Shown here piece by piece: positions 21,664-32,555 of a stretch of 64,000 nucleotides of DNA; positions within the stretch are counted from its first letter, which is position 1, and each line of letters starts with the position of its first letter. The stretch comes from Cloeon dipterum (taxonomy: Eukaryota > Arthropoda > Insecta > Ephemeroptera > Baetidae), in NCBI RefSeq assembly GCF_949628265.1, contig NC_088790.1, positions 2,050,545 to 2,114,544 on the forward strand. The letters run 5' to 3'. The position numbers and the translations under genes are program-made. The notes beneath the pieces are model-generated. The model was not told the DNA's origin. It saw nothing but the letters and a program-made list of their open reading frames with translations, and ran no database searches.

Positions 21664-22240
21664 AACGCTTTCGCAGCGCGCTCAGGATTACGTCGATTCT
21701 CGTGTCACAACTACTGTGCTCTGATTGTGAGCTGTGAGCTCTCACTGCTCTGTGATTTTGTGACTGCGGCGGTGCCGCAGCCGCACCAATCAGCGACGAG
21801 AGCAAGAACAGGACGAGCAAATGAAAAATAAGCTTTCTTAATCGTATATATGTATCGGTACAAATTTGAAAACATTTCGGATCTTGAAGCGGTCAGAACT
21901 CGTGATTTGAAATGAAAAATTCAACTCATTCAGTTTTTTGTAAATTTGTACTAAATCCTCTTGATTTAATTCAAAATGCAAAATAATTGTTTTAAGTACC
22001 GGTTTTCATAAGAATAAAAACTGCGGCTACAGAATATCTAAAGTTTTATAATCAAAGGAATGAGTGGAACGGAAACGAACCAAGCAAGCCACGCCCCCAC
22101 CGCTTCCCCTTCTAGAGTCAACTACTATCGCACTATCCGCATTATCATCAATTTAGTTAGACATTTTTCATCAGATCCATTAATTTTTCTGATTGTGCCG
22201 ATTCTCGAATAAAGGTCCATGTAAGATCAGGATTTTGATT
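21664..22240. other. region upstream of RHL3
   Basis: AT-rich with scattered short repeats. It should hold the RHL3 promoter, which faces leftward; no TATA box could be assigned. Confidence 0.3.
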
Positions 22241-23965
22241 TGCCTGGCAAAAAGGGAATCAAGCTAAACTTTTGCAAATTTTCCCGTGATGTAATCAAAT
22301 AATATTTCGTAAAAACAAGTAAGTAAACTATGTAACACAAACATAATTATGGCAATAAATTAAACCAGGCTTCATCTTCGTTGCAAAAATTGTCGTACAT
22401 ATTACAAACATAATAATTCTGAATTCTTTTCAGGACAGAAATCCGGCCCTACAGAGTTTTTGGTGGCTTCCTGATGCGTCAACAGCTTGAGCTACAGCTG
22501 TCGTGGGCTGCTGGCTATTACCTGTGTGCATCAGCAAGTTCAGGCCCAAGCTTTGCCACATCAGCGACATCGGCTTTCACAAACCTGTGGATGTCGGATC
22601 CAGGTCGGTTCCCTGCTGCGGTTAAAAGCCTTTGTCAACTACACAGAGTCAAATTATTTGCAGGTATTTTCATTATTATTATGCTATTCATTCCTTCAGA
22701 AAAATCCATAGCGACGAAAAATGAAAGAATATCACACATATGTTGATCAATCGCAACTATCCAATTTCAGCATGAAAAGAAATCTGCGAACAATTAAAAA
22801 TTCACCTATTAAGAGAGTGTGATTTCTGGCAGTCAGAAAAATTTGTTTTTCTCAAACTGGCTGGAATACATACGCTGAGCTAGGAGGATTTTTTTATTGA
22901 AACTGCCAAGAAAATGTGCTGCATTTTGCAGGCTGTCGAACAACTCAATATCTTAAAGCGGGCGTTCTCTTCAACTAAAATTCCGCCCAAATCACAGGAT
23001 TTTTATTTGAAAATAGGAACTTTTGAAAATATTGATTCATTATTAATTTGGATTGGAATTACCTGAAAAAAGGTATTTTGTACAAAATGTTAACAATTTT
23101 ATTCATTGATATTCTCAGTCAGATCTTCAATCCTGTCCGCTTATTTTCCTGCTTGAAATCTCGACTCTGTCTTAGAATTTAGAACTCCTCTGGAGGTTGG
23201 AAGAAGGGTTCCCCGAGTCAATATAAAAATGGCAACAGAGGTGCCAAATTGGCATGGCTCCAGCGGGAGGGAAGGGGTCAAGTGTGGATCTATCAATTAT
23301 TTTTATCCATTCTGCTTACTTTTAATACCACACACATGCTAACCCCTCAACAGTCGCTCAATATTTAATTTAATTAAATTGATGTATTTATTTGCATTAC
23401 ACAACGGTACAGAAAAAGAAGATCCTCTATATTCCCAATTCCCACCCGCATGTTTACAAATTTAGTCAAAATACAAGATTCAAATTAACAAATAAAAGAA
23501 ACATAATAGTGTGTACATTTCGCAATATGTGTGTGTTATATTTGTAACACCCATATACAACCCCCCCCATTTGATATCGGAGTCGTGATTTAAATTTAAT
23601 CGTCCAAATGGAAGTATCACCATATTAAAACTAGTTACATTTTTATTAAATCAATCTATTTCACACCAATATTTTCGTTGGAAAAAACGAGGAATCAAAA
23701 GTTTTCGCCTCTTTGTTTACAGAACAGTGAGAACAGTCAGAAATTTCACGAAATAATCAACATTTTCAACAACTGTAAGTAACCATTTTACATCGTAAAA
23801 CTCCTTCGAATTCCCGTTTGAAGGCAAGACATTGGCCGGCAGACAAAGCAGGCACGCGGCTCTAGGGAAGAGTAAAAAATTAAAATTGGCGATCTTGGTA
23901 AAAGGGGAGGAGCAATCTCACTCACTGAGTATCCAACCCCGATAATTCTCCCTCACGTTGGGCTC
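22240..23965. repeat. segmental duplication, second copy of about 13700-14960
   Basis: Collinear blocks are shared with 13700-14960: ATCAAACAATTTT/GATGTAATCAAATAA, CTCTGGAGGTTGGAAGAAGG, GGCATGGCTCCAGCGGGAGG, ATCGGAGTCGTGATTTAAATTTAAT, and GAAATAATCAACATTTTCAACAACTGTAAGTAA. The copy has gained extra sequence and ends in a decayed RHL2-type 3' end. Confidence 0.7.
23796..23965 (-). pseudogene. RHL2-type pseudogene fragment (last exon and part of previous exon)
   Basis: The reverse strand reads SRVPALSAGQCLAFKREFEG, nearly identical to the last exon of RHL2, but it loses the RHL2 ending and runs on. Upstream (about 23930-23965) is a damaged match to the end of the previous exon: AACGTGAGGGAG is kept, but GGGATGGACATACAGTGG has become GGGTTGGATACTCAGTGA. 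No other exons remain upstream. Confidence 0.75.
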
Positions 23966-24166
23966 TAGAAAAGAAAATACCGGAAAGAAATGAGGATATC
24001 TTAAATGTATAATTCGATCGTCAAATTTATTTTCAGGTTTTTGAAATTATTAATAATTAAGTTTTTAATGCAAATCATTTAAAACAAGTAATAATATTAA
24101 AATAATTTCCTCGAGAGGAACTGCGTTTCAATGAATCTGTGGAAAACCTGAGATCAAATATCATGC

Positions 24167-24214
24167 TTGAGCTGCGACGGCAAAAATGAGAGTCAAGGCG
24201 ATGATAGTCTTCAT
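24167..24214 (-). pseudogene. orphan signal-peptide exon of the S1 family (MKTIIALTLIFAVAAQ)
   Basis: The reading frame is intact and equals exon 1 of genes E to I, with the family leader GTTGGAGTGATTTAAATTAACTGC upstream. The donor position reads GCATGA instead of GTATGA. No downstream protease exons are found between here and the RHL fragment, so this is a relic of a lost copy. Confidence 0.7.
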
Positions 24215-26088
24215 TCCGGCGTTGGAGTGATTTAAATTAACTGCTTTCCTAGCCCTAATATATGCAATGGTGCAGCTCAAATTATCGCAATTTTTCATGG
24301 CTAATCAAAGCGTATTTTTTGCGCGCAATCGCAAGAATAAACAACAACAACGGTGTATCGATATAATGAAGTTAGACTTCAACAATATTTACTTCGGATA
24401 TTTCCTTAAAGCTAAAATTGTCTTTAACTCGTTTATGAGGAATTTTTGTTTTGTCTTACTTAAAATTGTTGACAATACATGATAATTTTGTAATTTATTT
24501 TTTCTGTTCATAATTGATAATGAGATATTAAGGCACTTCAAAATTTGTGTCGCCAAAGAGTGAAATGATATGCACCCCGCACTGAACGACTGTTCAGCGG
24601 CACAGTTTCATTCCCAATGTAAGGCGTACTCGATGGAGATATTTTAAAATGCATGATTACTGCCAACTTGATTACCTTTACAGTACTTTTAATTTAGAAA
24701 TTAATAATTTAATTGGAAATTGTGAACATTCAATTAATAAAAAAATTCAAATTTAGACTGACCTAATAATTGCTGATTTGTTGTCAAATCAAGTATGATC
24801 GTCCTTTTGCGAAAGCGTGTCTTCAGGGTGATGTACACCATCGCACGTCAGCAGGATGCCGTTTCCTAGCACCGTTGCATTTGTTACCTTGCTCCGAAGG
24901 TCCTCTACAATAAATATGGCTCGAAACAAAAAACAAAACTGAAAATCAAGGCTGAAAAAACAGCGCTGTTGCGTAAAAGTCTAATCATTTCGCACACTAA
25001 TAAACTAGGAGGTTTCTCCTGATAATGCGAAATGTTAATTTGTAAATGCCATCAGGTTCGCTATTATATATATTGAGTGCTTCATGAATAATAGTAGCAT
25101 TGGATTTTTTAAGGCAAAATCTGTCAGATTTTCAGCAAGATATATTTTTCGAATCAGTTTGAAGTTCAATCATGATGAAAACTGACTAATTTGCTAAATG
25201 AAAAGCAAACTTCCGGGTTAAAATTATGCTGAAACTATTCCAAACTGATGCTAAATAAAAATAACACTTGAATTTGTATGCTGGCATTAAAGTTCCCTGA
25301 AAAAACTGAATTTCTTTTGTCTTGGTTCACCTGACATTAATCCATGTGTGGCTACTTGTTTACCTAATAGGAACGCCCTTTCTCGCATACTTGAAACCTG
25401 TAAAAGAAAAATTTAATAAGAAATTGGGTAATAAGAAAAAAAATATTTTGATTGACCCCGAAACCTGGAACATAACTAACGCTGATTTGTTGTCAATCAA
25501 TCAGCTTTCAAATGGGGTTCAATTTATACCATTATTGCTGTTCTGAAAGCCGATATAATCGAATTTATAGGTTTTTCAAAAATCAGCTCCTTTTTGTCAC
25601 TTATACCAACGGAAATTAAGAGCCAATTAGTGTTTTGGAATGTCTCTTATACATTGTAAATTACCACATTATGACACTCAACGGGCTGGGAGGCGCACCG
25701 GCGCCGACTCGCTACTTGCTGCTTTGCACCTTTCCAGCATGCGTGATTTGGCTTCACGGGACGAATGTCTAGCGTTTCAATGCAGTCATCTGTGCGGAGG
25801 CAAGTGGCCCTTGAGTGGGCTGGGTCCCTGTGCGGCCTGGGGCGCCCATGTTATCCGTTCGCGGTGTTATTGGGACCCGGGTTTCAGCATTCGTGCTAGT
25901 GCAGTGCGCGCCCTTCCCGGCCCTCGCACATGGATAAAAAAAGAGCAAAAAAAATTTCTCTATAGAGAGAAATATGCTCCTAATTTTAATAGTTAAAAAT
26001 TCGATGCAAGGGTTGCTCAAATGATATTTCAAAAGTTTGATGAGTAGATAATTTATTGCTTTATTACAAAGTAGTCCTCGACAGAGGT
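24215..26088. other. intergenic region with S1-family flank relics
   Basis: Holds a degenerate copy (about 24547-24660) of the block coding for the unknown ORF at 56598-56912 (CCGCACTGAACGACTGTTCAGCGGCACAGTTTC) and a GC-rich dispersed repeat at 25677-25925. TTTATTGCTTTATT at 26051-26064 supplies AATAAA signals for gene A on the minus strand. No gene seen. Confidence 0.45.
25677..25925 (+). repeat. GC-rich dispersed repeat (related to 34800-34988 on -)
   Basis: AACGGGCT[GT]GGAGGCGCACCGGCGCC...TTGCTG.TTTG..CACCTTTCCAGC..., CGAATGTCTAGCGTTTCAA and TGCGGAGGC are shared with the reverse strand of 34800-34988. No coding function recognised. Confidence 0.6.
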
Positions 26089-27560
26089 TTAATGGCGGAT
26101 AATTACATCACCCAAATCACATATCAATTGTAGGAAAGATGTGACTCTGACGAAGCCATCAGGATAATCAGGTGAGCAGCGGGAGTCCACATCTGTGTGA
26201 GGTCCAAAGCTGGCGATTCCAATTTGGGTCTCCAGTCCGTCAGGTTCAGTGATGAAGAGGGGGTCACCAGCGTGTCCCTGTTGGAAAAATTTGTAAATAA
26301 ATTTTAAGGAGCAAAAAAGCGAATAAAGCGTACATCGCAAATGCCAGATCGGCTTGTGTCGTAGGTGCAAATTGTCCCTACAGTGTCCGCTTCAGGGTAA
26401 TGATGTTTGCAAACTTCTTTTTCGTTGATGATGACGTCAGTGTAGATAGGCTTAGTGTAAGAGGTTTCATCTTAACAAGCAAGTTGGGAATTACAATTTT
26501 GTCCTCTGTGGTAAACACTAAAGGGATTTTTGGTACCATTTGAAGGGCGTCCCCAGCTAGAGATTGTCGCTTTGTCTCTTTCGAAGGTTTCTGAGCACTG
26601 AGAGCTAGTCGGCAGACGGATGGTTGTGAAGCCCTCGCCAGAAACTGGAGCATCCAGGTGAATAACGCAGACACCGTCGTCCAATTTATTACTATCGTGT
26701 GACTTGTATATAGTGGATTTGCCAATCTGCCGGCTGGGTTCATCTTTACTACCAAGGAAGATGGTGAATGATTTTGCTCTGAAATTATGATTAGTTTGTC
26801 AATTCCTATATTCTTTGGCCAGGCCAACTCACTCCATGCAGCATTGATGAGCTGTCAGCACTCTATCTCTCTTAATGAGAGATCCACCACAATAGCTCCT
26901 ACCGTTGTTAATGGAAATCATGACGGTAAATGTTGGTGGTGGTGGTGTGGTGGCGGTTGTTGTTGTGGTTGTAGTTGTCGTCGTAGGTATTGGGCTCTGA
27001 GTTGTTGCCGTTCCATTATCTAATTCAATTTTATTTAATTTAATTCTCAATCAACTGCTGTCAAATGCACATTTTATATTGGTTAATATGTTTTATAATG
27101 TGCACAGATATATATGCCATCCAGTTAACTTACCACCCCTGTCTAGCAAAAAGAAAATGGTGGCCATTGTTGTAGCGGCCAGCAAAATTATCAGGAGGGC
27201 AACGATTATGAAGCGGATGCAGAAGCTGAAAAAAGTTTAATTTGATTGGATTTTGCGTTATTAATGTTCTAGTGTCACCTGCACGTTGCCATCGATTTTT
27301 CATATTTCTTCCCTCCCTCTTCCGTCTGACAGAAAGAAAGAAATTAGTGTCCTCAAAAAACAAGTTGGGAACGCAATTATAATTATGTAGAATTTGGAGT
27401 CATGAACTCTCTATATTTAATTAAGCTTCCATAACCTATCGATTTCGGAAGACCAAGACCGAAATTAACCTTCACCCCTTTGGAGTGCCCACCCTCTATC
27501 ACGCAGATGAAACCAATAAAATATATTACTTACACTGTAGGTTAATTCAGCAAGATGCAT
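26089..27560 (-). CDS. gene A: membrane-anchored S1 pseudoprotease, short stalk
   Basis: Seven exons, high to low: 27560-27534, 27325-27279, 27225-27134, 27019-26833, 26778-26537, 26470-26334 and 26277-26089; 306 residues. The cytosolic tail MHLAELTYS plus a Lys/Glu-rich exon leads to a membrane span (FCIRFIIVALLIILLAATTMATIFFLL), a short Thr/Pro stalk, then an S1 chymotrypsin-like domain with CGGSLIKRD and IGIASFGP. Triad positions: TAHQCC (His57 to Gln), LDDGVCVIHL (Asp102 to Gly), GHAGDP for GDSGGP (Ser195 to Ala). There is no IVGG activation site. Exon 4 uses a different acceptor (GAATTAG) from B to D; the ancestral one would read a stop. Expected to be an inactive cell-surface protein, N-terminus inside. 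Confidence 0.8.
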
Positions 27561-27599
27561 CTTGGAAGTTGAAGAGAGCTGCAGTAATGTCAGAGGAAA

Positions 27600-27720
27600 G
27601 TGTCTCGTTACTAGTGTCCTACTGGTAGGCTAATAGACGTGGAATCGGCTTAGCATTATTTATATTCTACCAGATAGCTGTTAAGCAGGGAAAATTACTT
27701 AATGAGTAAAGTATACTTGT
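27600..27720 (-). promoter_or_regulatory. conserved 5' flank of gene A
   Basis: A block shared with the 5' flanks of B, C and D: GACATTACTGCAGCTCTCTTCAACTTCCAAG directly before the ATG, and farther up ATTTTCCCTGCTTA...AGCTATCTGGTAGAATATAA, with a GATA-like TATC core. Conservation at four loci suggests promoter function or simply recent duplication. Confidence 0.5.
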
Positions 27721-29052
27721 ACTCTATAATACATTATCCTTTAATAACCACAAAATTACTGCTAATGGATTTAATTTTTTAATTAACTAAAATTAAAGAT
27801 ATTGATCCTCAGTGTGCTTCATTATTTTTTGTATGCAATATTAGTGGCCAGAAGCTTTTATTTACGTGCTTGAAAATCTGCAGGCCACTCTTTTGTACAT
27901 TTATTTCAGTGGAAGAAGCCTTCTCATTCCATTAAAATCTTCTCTAAAAGCGTTATTTTTGCATTTAATCTACTGTAGGTCAGGTTCACTAATATAGGAA
28001 TTTTCTCCTGTCGATGAGATCAATTGATTGTTTGCGAGTGACATCAAGCTCGCTAGTGAACGTTTCATGAATATATAGAAGCATTTGATTTTCTAAGGCA
28101 CTCTCTCAGATTTCTAGCAATATATATTTTTCGGACCCGTCAAAGTTTAATCTTGATGAAAACTGACTTATTCGCTAAATTCTGTATGAAAAGCACCCTT
28201 CCGGGTTAACACCATCATAAAACATTCTAAAAAAGTTGCAAAATCAAAATGACAATCGAAAATCAGTTTGCTGGCATTCCAGTACCATAGTTATCTCTAA
28301 AACTGAATTATTCCCTTTGTCTTGGTTCATCTGACATTCCATGTGTTTGCATTCCACACTTCATTTCGGCTTCACAGCGCAACTTTCATTCAATTTCGTG
28401 TCGTTAAAGCCTTGAATGCTATGCAACCCGCACTGAACGACTATTCAGCAGCACAGCTTCCTTCCCTATGCAAGGCGTACACGACGGCCAGATTTTAATA
28501 TGCATGTGTTTGGTGTATTGCATTCCTGGCAACTTGTTTACCTAAAAGCACGCATACTTGAATTCTGTAAATGAATAATTTAATAAAAAATTGGGAAATA
28601 AGGAAAACAATTCAATTAGCTGTCAAATGGGGTTAAATAATTTCTATCATTATCATTTGTTGTTCTAAGTCGAGCTGATTTGTTCAAATTTGTAGGTTTT
28701 TAAAATAAATATTTGTAACCTCAAGCAATGAAAATTAAGAGCCTATTTATTATTTTGGAAAGTCTCTTAAATACATACTATAGCTTAAATAATTAACAAA
28801 TAACCACATAATGATGTCTGTAGAACTAATATTGTACATATTATACCTCAATTTGTAATGAATCTATGTATCTAATTGTTAGAAAATTAAAAAATCGCGG
28901 TGTATTTTGAGGACATTATTGGCTCACTAAGTATCCTCCATTTTTTAAAAATCAGAATTCAGCTGCAAGAGTTATTCTAAAAAAATTTCAAAATAGATCA
29001 TGTAAATGTGATTTATTATGTTACGGTCATCAATATAGCGCGCTTAAGAGTT
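27721..29052. other. intergenic region with degenerate repeat
   Basis: 28386-28490 is a degenerate copy of the unknown ORF block (GTTAAAGCCTTGAATGCTATGC, GCACTGAACGAC, with an in-frame stop). The rest is AT-rich with no gene recognised. Confidence 0.45.
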
Positions 29053-29996
29053 TTAAGGGCAGATCTTGACTCTATCAGTCCACTTTTTAATCCAGTAAGA
29101 GTCTGACGTAGCCGTCAGGTCGATGCGATTCGCAGCCTACTGAAGGACCAAAGCTGACGATTTCAACTTGGGGGTTTACTCCGTCATATTCTGTTCAGTA
29201 TTTTGTTCTAGTAAACGGCCTGGAGAGAAAATTGTTAGTTATTTTGTGTAACCCTCAAATCACTTTGGGTAATCAACCACCTCGTGATTTAAAATATAAA
29301 ACTCTAATAGTTGATTACGTGTTATGATATTAATATTGTGTTGTTTTGTTGTGATATAGCTAGACGAGCGACAGCTGATAAGTTGCCTGGCTCGTCTTGA
29401 AATAAATTTTCTCTAAACAAATCATTGATAAGGAGAATCTACCAATTATTCCGTACAAATTGTGTTTCTTTGCTACATTTTATACAATAAATGACTATTT
29501 TACAATGAAATGGCTCCCGTTTGTTATGGTAAAAGCAAAAATAATAGTGTTTATTTTTTTAAATGTGATCAGATAAAAAATTATTTTGGAAAGTCGAATG
29601 CAGATCGGAAAAGGCAAAATTGATATATTTTTTGTGTCCTAAGTTAAATTATAGTAGATAGAAAATCCAGCTTTATTTTGGCCATTTTGAATTCTTTGGT
29701 GCTTGAATCAACGTTACATTTGATAAAGGAAAATATGCAAAAAAAATCGTATCAGTTTTCCGAATATGAAAGGATTTTTGATATAATGTAATTCGTCAAA
29801 TTCATTTTCTAATGTGTTTGTTCAAATCAACAACCACTTTATCGTAAAACATAAAAAATGCAAGCAAAGATATTTGAGACAGATATGCTCGTCGGGAGGT
29901 TTTACATGTCTGTTTGAACTGGCCTGGTCAAAAACCTGAGATTAAATGGCGTATCTGAGCGACAAGGATGAGGGTCAAGGCCATGACCATCTTTAT
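29053..29996 (-). pseudogene. gene K: collapsed secreted S1 pseudogene
   Basis: Exon 1 survives at about 29950-29996, but its start codon is ATA (AATAAAGATGGTCATGGCC). After a 700-base gap, the exon 2 acceptor and start (CTCCAGGCCGTTTACTAGAACAAAATAC) run directly into the end of the last exon (GAATATGACGGAGTAAACCCCCAAGTTGAAATCGTCAGCTTTGG). All exons coding for His57, Asp102 and Ser195 are deleted and the remaining frame holds stops. Confidence 0.8.
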
Positions 29997-30310
29997 TCCG
30001 GCGATGGATTGGATTTAACTTTATCTTCCTTCCACGACCCGCTATAATTATGCATCTCAAGTTGTTGCAATTTTTACTGGCCAAGGCCTCCTTTACCGCT
30101 GCTCTGGAATAATGGATGTCTAAATTGCAAGATTTCGAAGGTAAATTTTTCAGTTTACAGCCCCTTAAAGCGCAATTTTTCGCAACTTCATCTAATTTTT
30201 GCTTGACTTCTCAAGAGAAGAATGCTCTATTAAAAATATAACTTAAAATTTTAAGAGTAACAGCTTTTAGCTTTAGAGGGATGCTCCATATTTCAGAAGT
30301 TAAAAGGCCG

Positions 30311-30312
<2 letters not shown>

Positions 30313-30364
<52 letters not shown>
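30313..30364. repeat. (TA)n microsatellite
   Basis: About 26 uninterrupted TA dinucleotides between gene B and pseudogene K. Confidence 0.95.
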
Positions 30365-30368
<4 letters not shown>

Positions 30369-30559
30369 TTATCTGACTCATTATGGTAGTACATTCAGGT
30401 GATGATCTTCTCATAACATATTCCATCTGATTGCAAATCATAATACAAAAGAAAATACTAAAGATTGACACATAACAATATTATACAACGATTGGTCAAA
30501 AGTGTGAAGTATGGATCGTTTGAACTATTGCATAAACGGTCCTCGATACAGCAAGAGGT

Positions 30560-32380
30560 TCAAGGAAGGAACATTTCGATCATGTCTAGGTATTTTGTGA
30601 TTCTGGTGTAGCCATTAGGATACCGTGTTTCGCAGCGGGCAATATCTGGGGGTGGACCAAAGCTGGCGAGTCCAATTTGGGTCTCCATTCCGTCTGATTC
30701 TGTAATGGTGAGGGGGTAGCCAACGATTCTCTATTCGCAAAATGTGTGAATAAATATAAAGGAGCAAAAAACGAATAAAGCGTACATTGCAAAAGCCACC
30801 AGATCCGTATTTGGTGTACGTGCAAATTGTCCTATCAGCGTTCGCCCTAGGGTAGAACCCTTGGCAAAAGTGTTTTTTCTTGATGGTGACGTCAGAGTTG
30901 AAAAGCCGAATGTTAGAGATGCCATCTAAACAAGAAAGTTGAGAATTAATATTTTGTCATCTGGTAAACACTGAAGGTATTTTTGATACCATGTGAGGTG
31001 CTTTCCCATTCAGATAAGATAGCATTGTATTTTTCAAAGGTTTTTAAGTCCTGAGAGCGAGATGGCAGACGGATGGTTGTGATTTCCTCGTCAGAAACTG
31101 GAGCGTGCAGGTGAATAATGCAGACTCCATAGTCCAAAAGTGATGGATCGTTTCTGGCGTGCGTCTTGTATAGAGTGGACGTTCCAATCTGCCGGCCGGG
31201 TTCGACATAGTTGATACCGCCAACGAGGATGGTGGAATTTTGGATTCTGAAATTATGATAAGTTTGTCAATTCCTATATTCTTTGGCCAACTCACCCAAA
31301 GCAGCATTGACGTGCTGTCAGCACTGCATCTTTCTTAATGAGGGATCCACCACATATCCTCTCGCCGTTGTTAATGGAAATCAAGACGGTAAATATTCGT
31401 GGTGGTGGAGTGCTTGTTGTGGTTGATGATGATGTTGTGGTGGTGGTTGTCGGTGTTGTGGTGGTTGTTGTTGTTGGTGGTGGTGTTGTTGTGGTTGTCG
31501 TTGATGGTGGTGTGGTGGTGGTGGTTGTCGGAATTGTGGTGGTTGTTGTTGGTGGTGGAGTGGTTGTTGTTGTTGTGGTTGTTGGTGGTGTGGTTGTCGT
31601 TGTTGGTGGTGGTGTTGTCGTTGTCGTTGTTGTTGGTGGTGGTGTTGTTGTGGTTGTCGTTGATGGTGGTGTGGTGGTCGTGGTTGTCGGAATTGTGGTA
31701 GTTGTTGTTGGTGGTGGAGTGGTTGTTGGTGGTGTGGTTGTTGTTGTGTGTGGTGGTGGTGTGGTTGTCGTTGATGGTGGTTTGGTGGTGGTGGTTGTTG
31801 GTGGTGGTGGTGTGGTGGTGGTTTTGGCTGTTGCTGTTGTTGGTATTGGGCTCTGAGTTGTTAGAACTGAATCGATGCCTTTATCGTCATCAATCTCTGT
31901 CAAAAGCACATTTCATATTGGATGTATTATTGTGCACAGATATATATGCCATCCAATTAACTTACCACCCCTGCCTAGCAAAATGAAAATGGTGGCGGTG
32001 GTTGTAGCGGCTAGCAAAATTATGAGGAGGGCAACAAGTGTGAAGCGGATGCAGAAGCTGAAACATAGTTTCATTTGATTGGATTTTGCGTTATTAATGT
32101 TCTCACATATACCTGCACGTTAACCTTGATTTTCGATGTTTCTTCCTTTCCTCTTCAGTCTTAAAAAAAACGAAGGAAATTAAAATACTCAAAAAACTTG
32201 TTAGGATAGTCAATTACAATTATTTTTATATTGGAATCCTGAACTCTTTAATGTAATCTTCCATAACCTATCGATTAAAGAAGGCTAAGATCAAAATTAA
32301 CCTTCTCCCCTTGGAGTGCTCCCTTTCTAACACCTATAAAATATATTACTCACCTCGTAGGTTAATTCAGCAAGATGCAT
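30560..32380 (-). CDS. gene B: membrane-anchored S1 pseudoprotease with long Thr stalk
   Basis: Exons 32380-32354, 32159-32113, 32057-31966, 31896-31296, 31246-30990, 30925-30786 and 30730-30560 keep frame throughout; 444 residues. Order: MHLAELTYE tail, KKHRK basic exon, membrane span (FTLVALLIILLAATTTATIFILL), EIDDDKGID linker, about 140 residues of Thr and Pro (likely O-glycosylated, mucin-like), then the S1 fold. Triad positions: TARQCC (His57 to Gln), LDYGVCIIHL (Asp102 to Gly), RIVGYP for GDSGGP (Ser195 to Val). The basic tail before the span predicts a type II topology. The stalk is encoded by ACC/ACA/CCA triplets prone to length change. Same exon phases as A, C and D. Confidence 0.8.
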
Positions 32381-32439
32381 CTTGGAAGTTGAAGAGAGCT
32401 GCAGTAATGTCAGAGGAAAGTGTCTCGTTACTGGTGTCC

Positions 32440-32555
32440 TACTGGTAAGTGAATAGGCATGACATCAGCTAGCATTATTTATATTCTACCAGATGGCTAT
32501 CTCATAAGCAGGGAAAATAGCTTAATGAGAAAAGTATATACTCTAGATTCTATAG
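32440..32555 (-). promoter_or_regulatory. conserved 5' flank of gene B
   Basis: Same block as upstream of A, C and D: ATTTTCCCTGCTTATGAGATAGCCATCTGGTAGAATATAAAT on the coding strand, holding a GATA-type core, then the CAGTAGGACACCAGTAACGAGACAC segment. Confidence 0.5.

Noticed and set aside
22474-22746. Possible exon upstream of the RHL pseudogene
   Set aside because: Two overlapping frames with no family match and no fitting neighbour exons.
31338-31856. Long Val/Gly frame opposite the stalk of gene B
   Set aside because: It is the antisense reading of ACC/ACA threonine codons; the other strand is in frame with a membrane span and an S1 domain.
30940-31900. CRISPR-like regular repeats in the Thr-stalk regions
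   Set aside because: Simple triplet repeats inside eukaryotic coding exons; no spacer structure, no cas genes.
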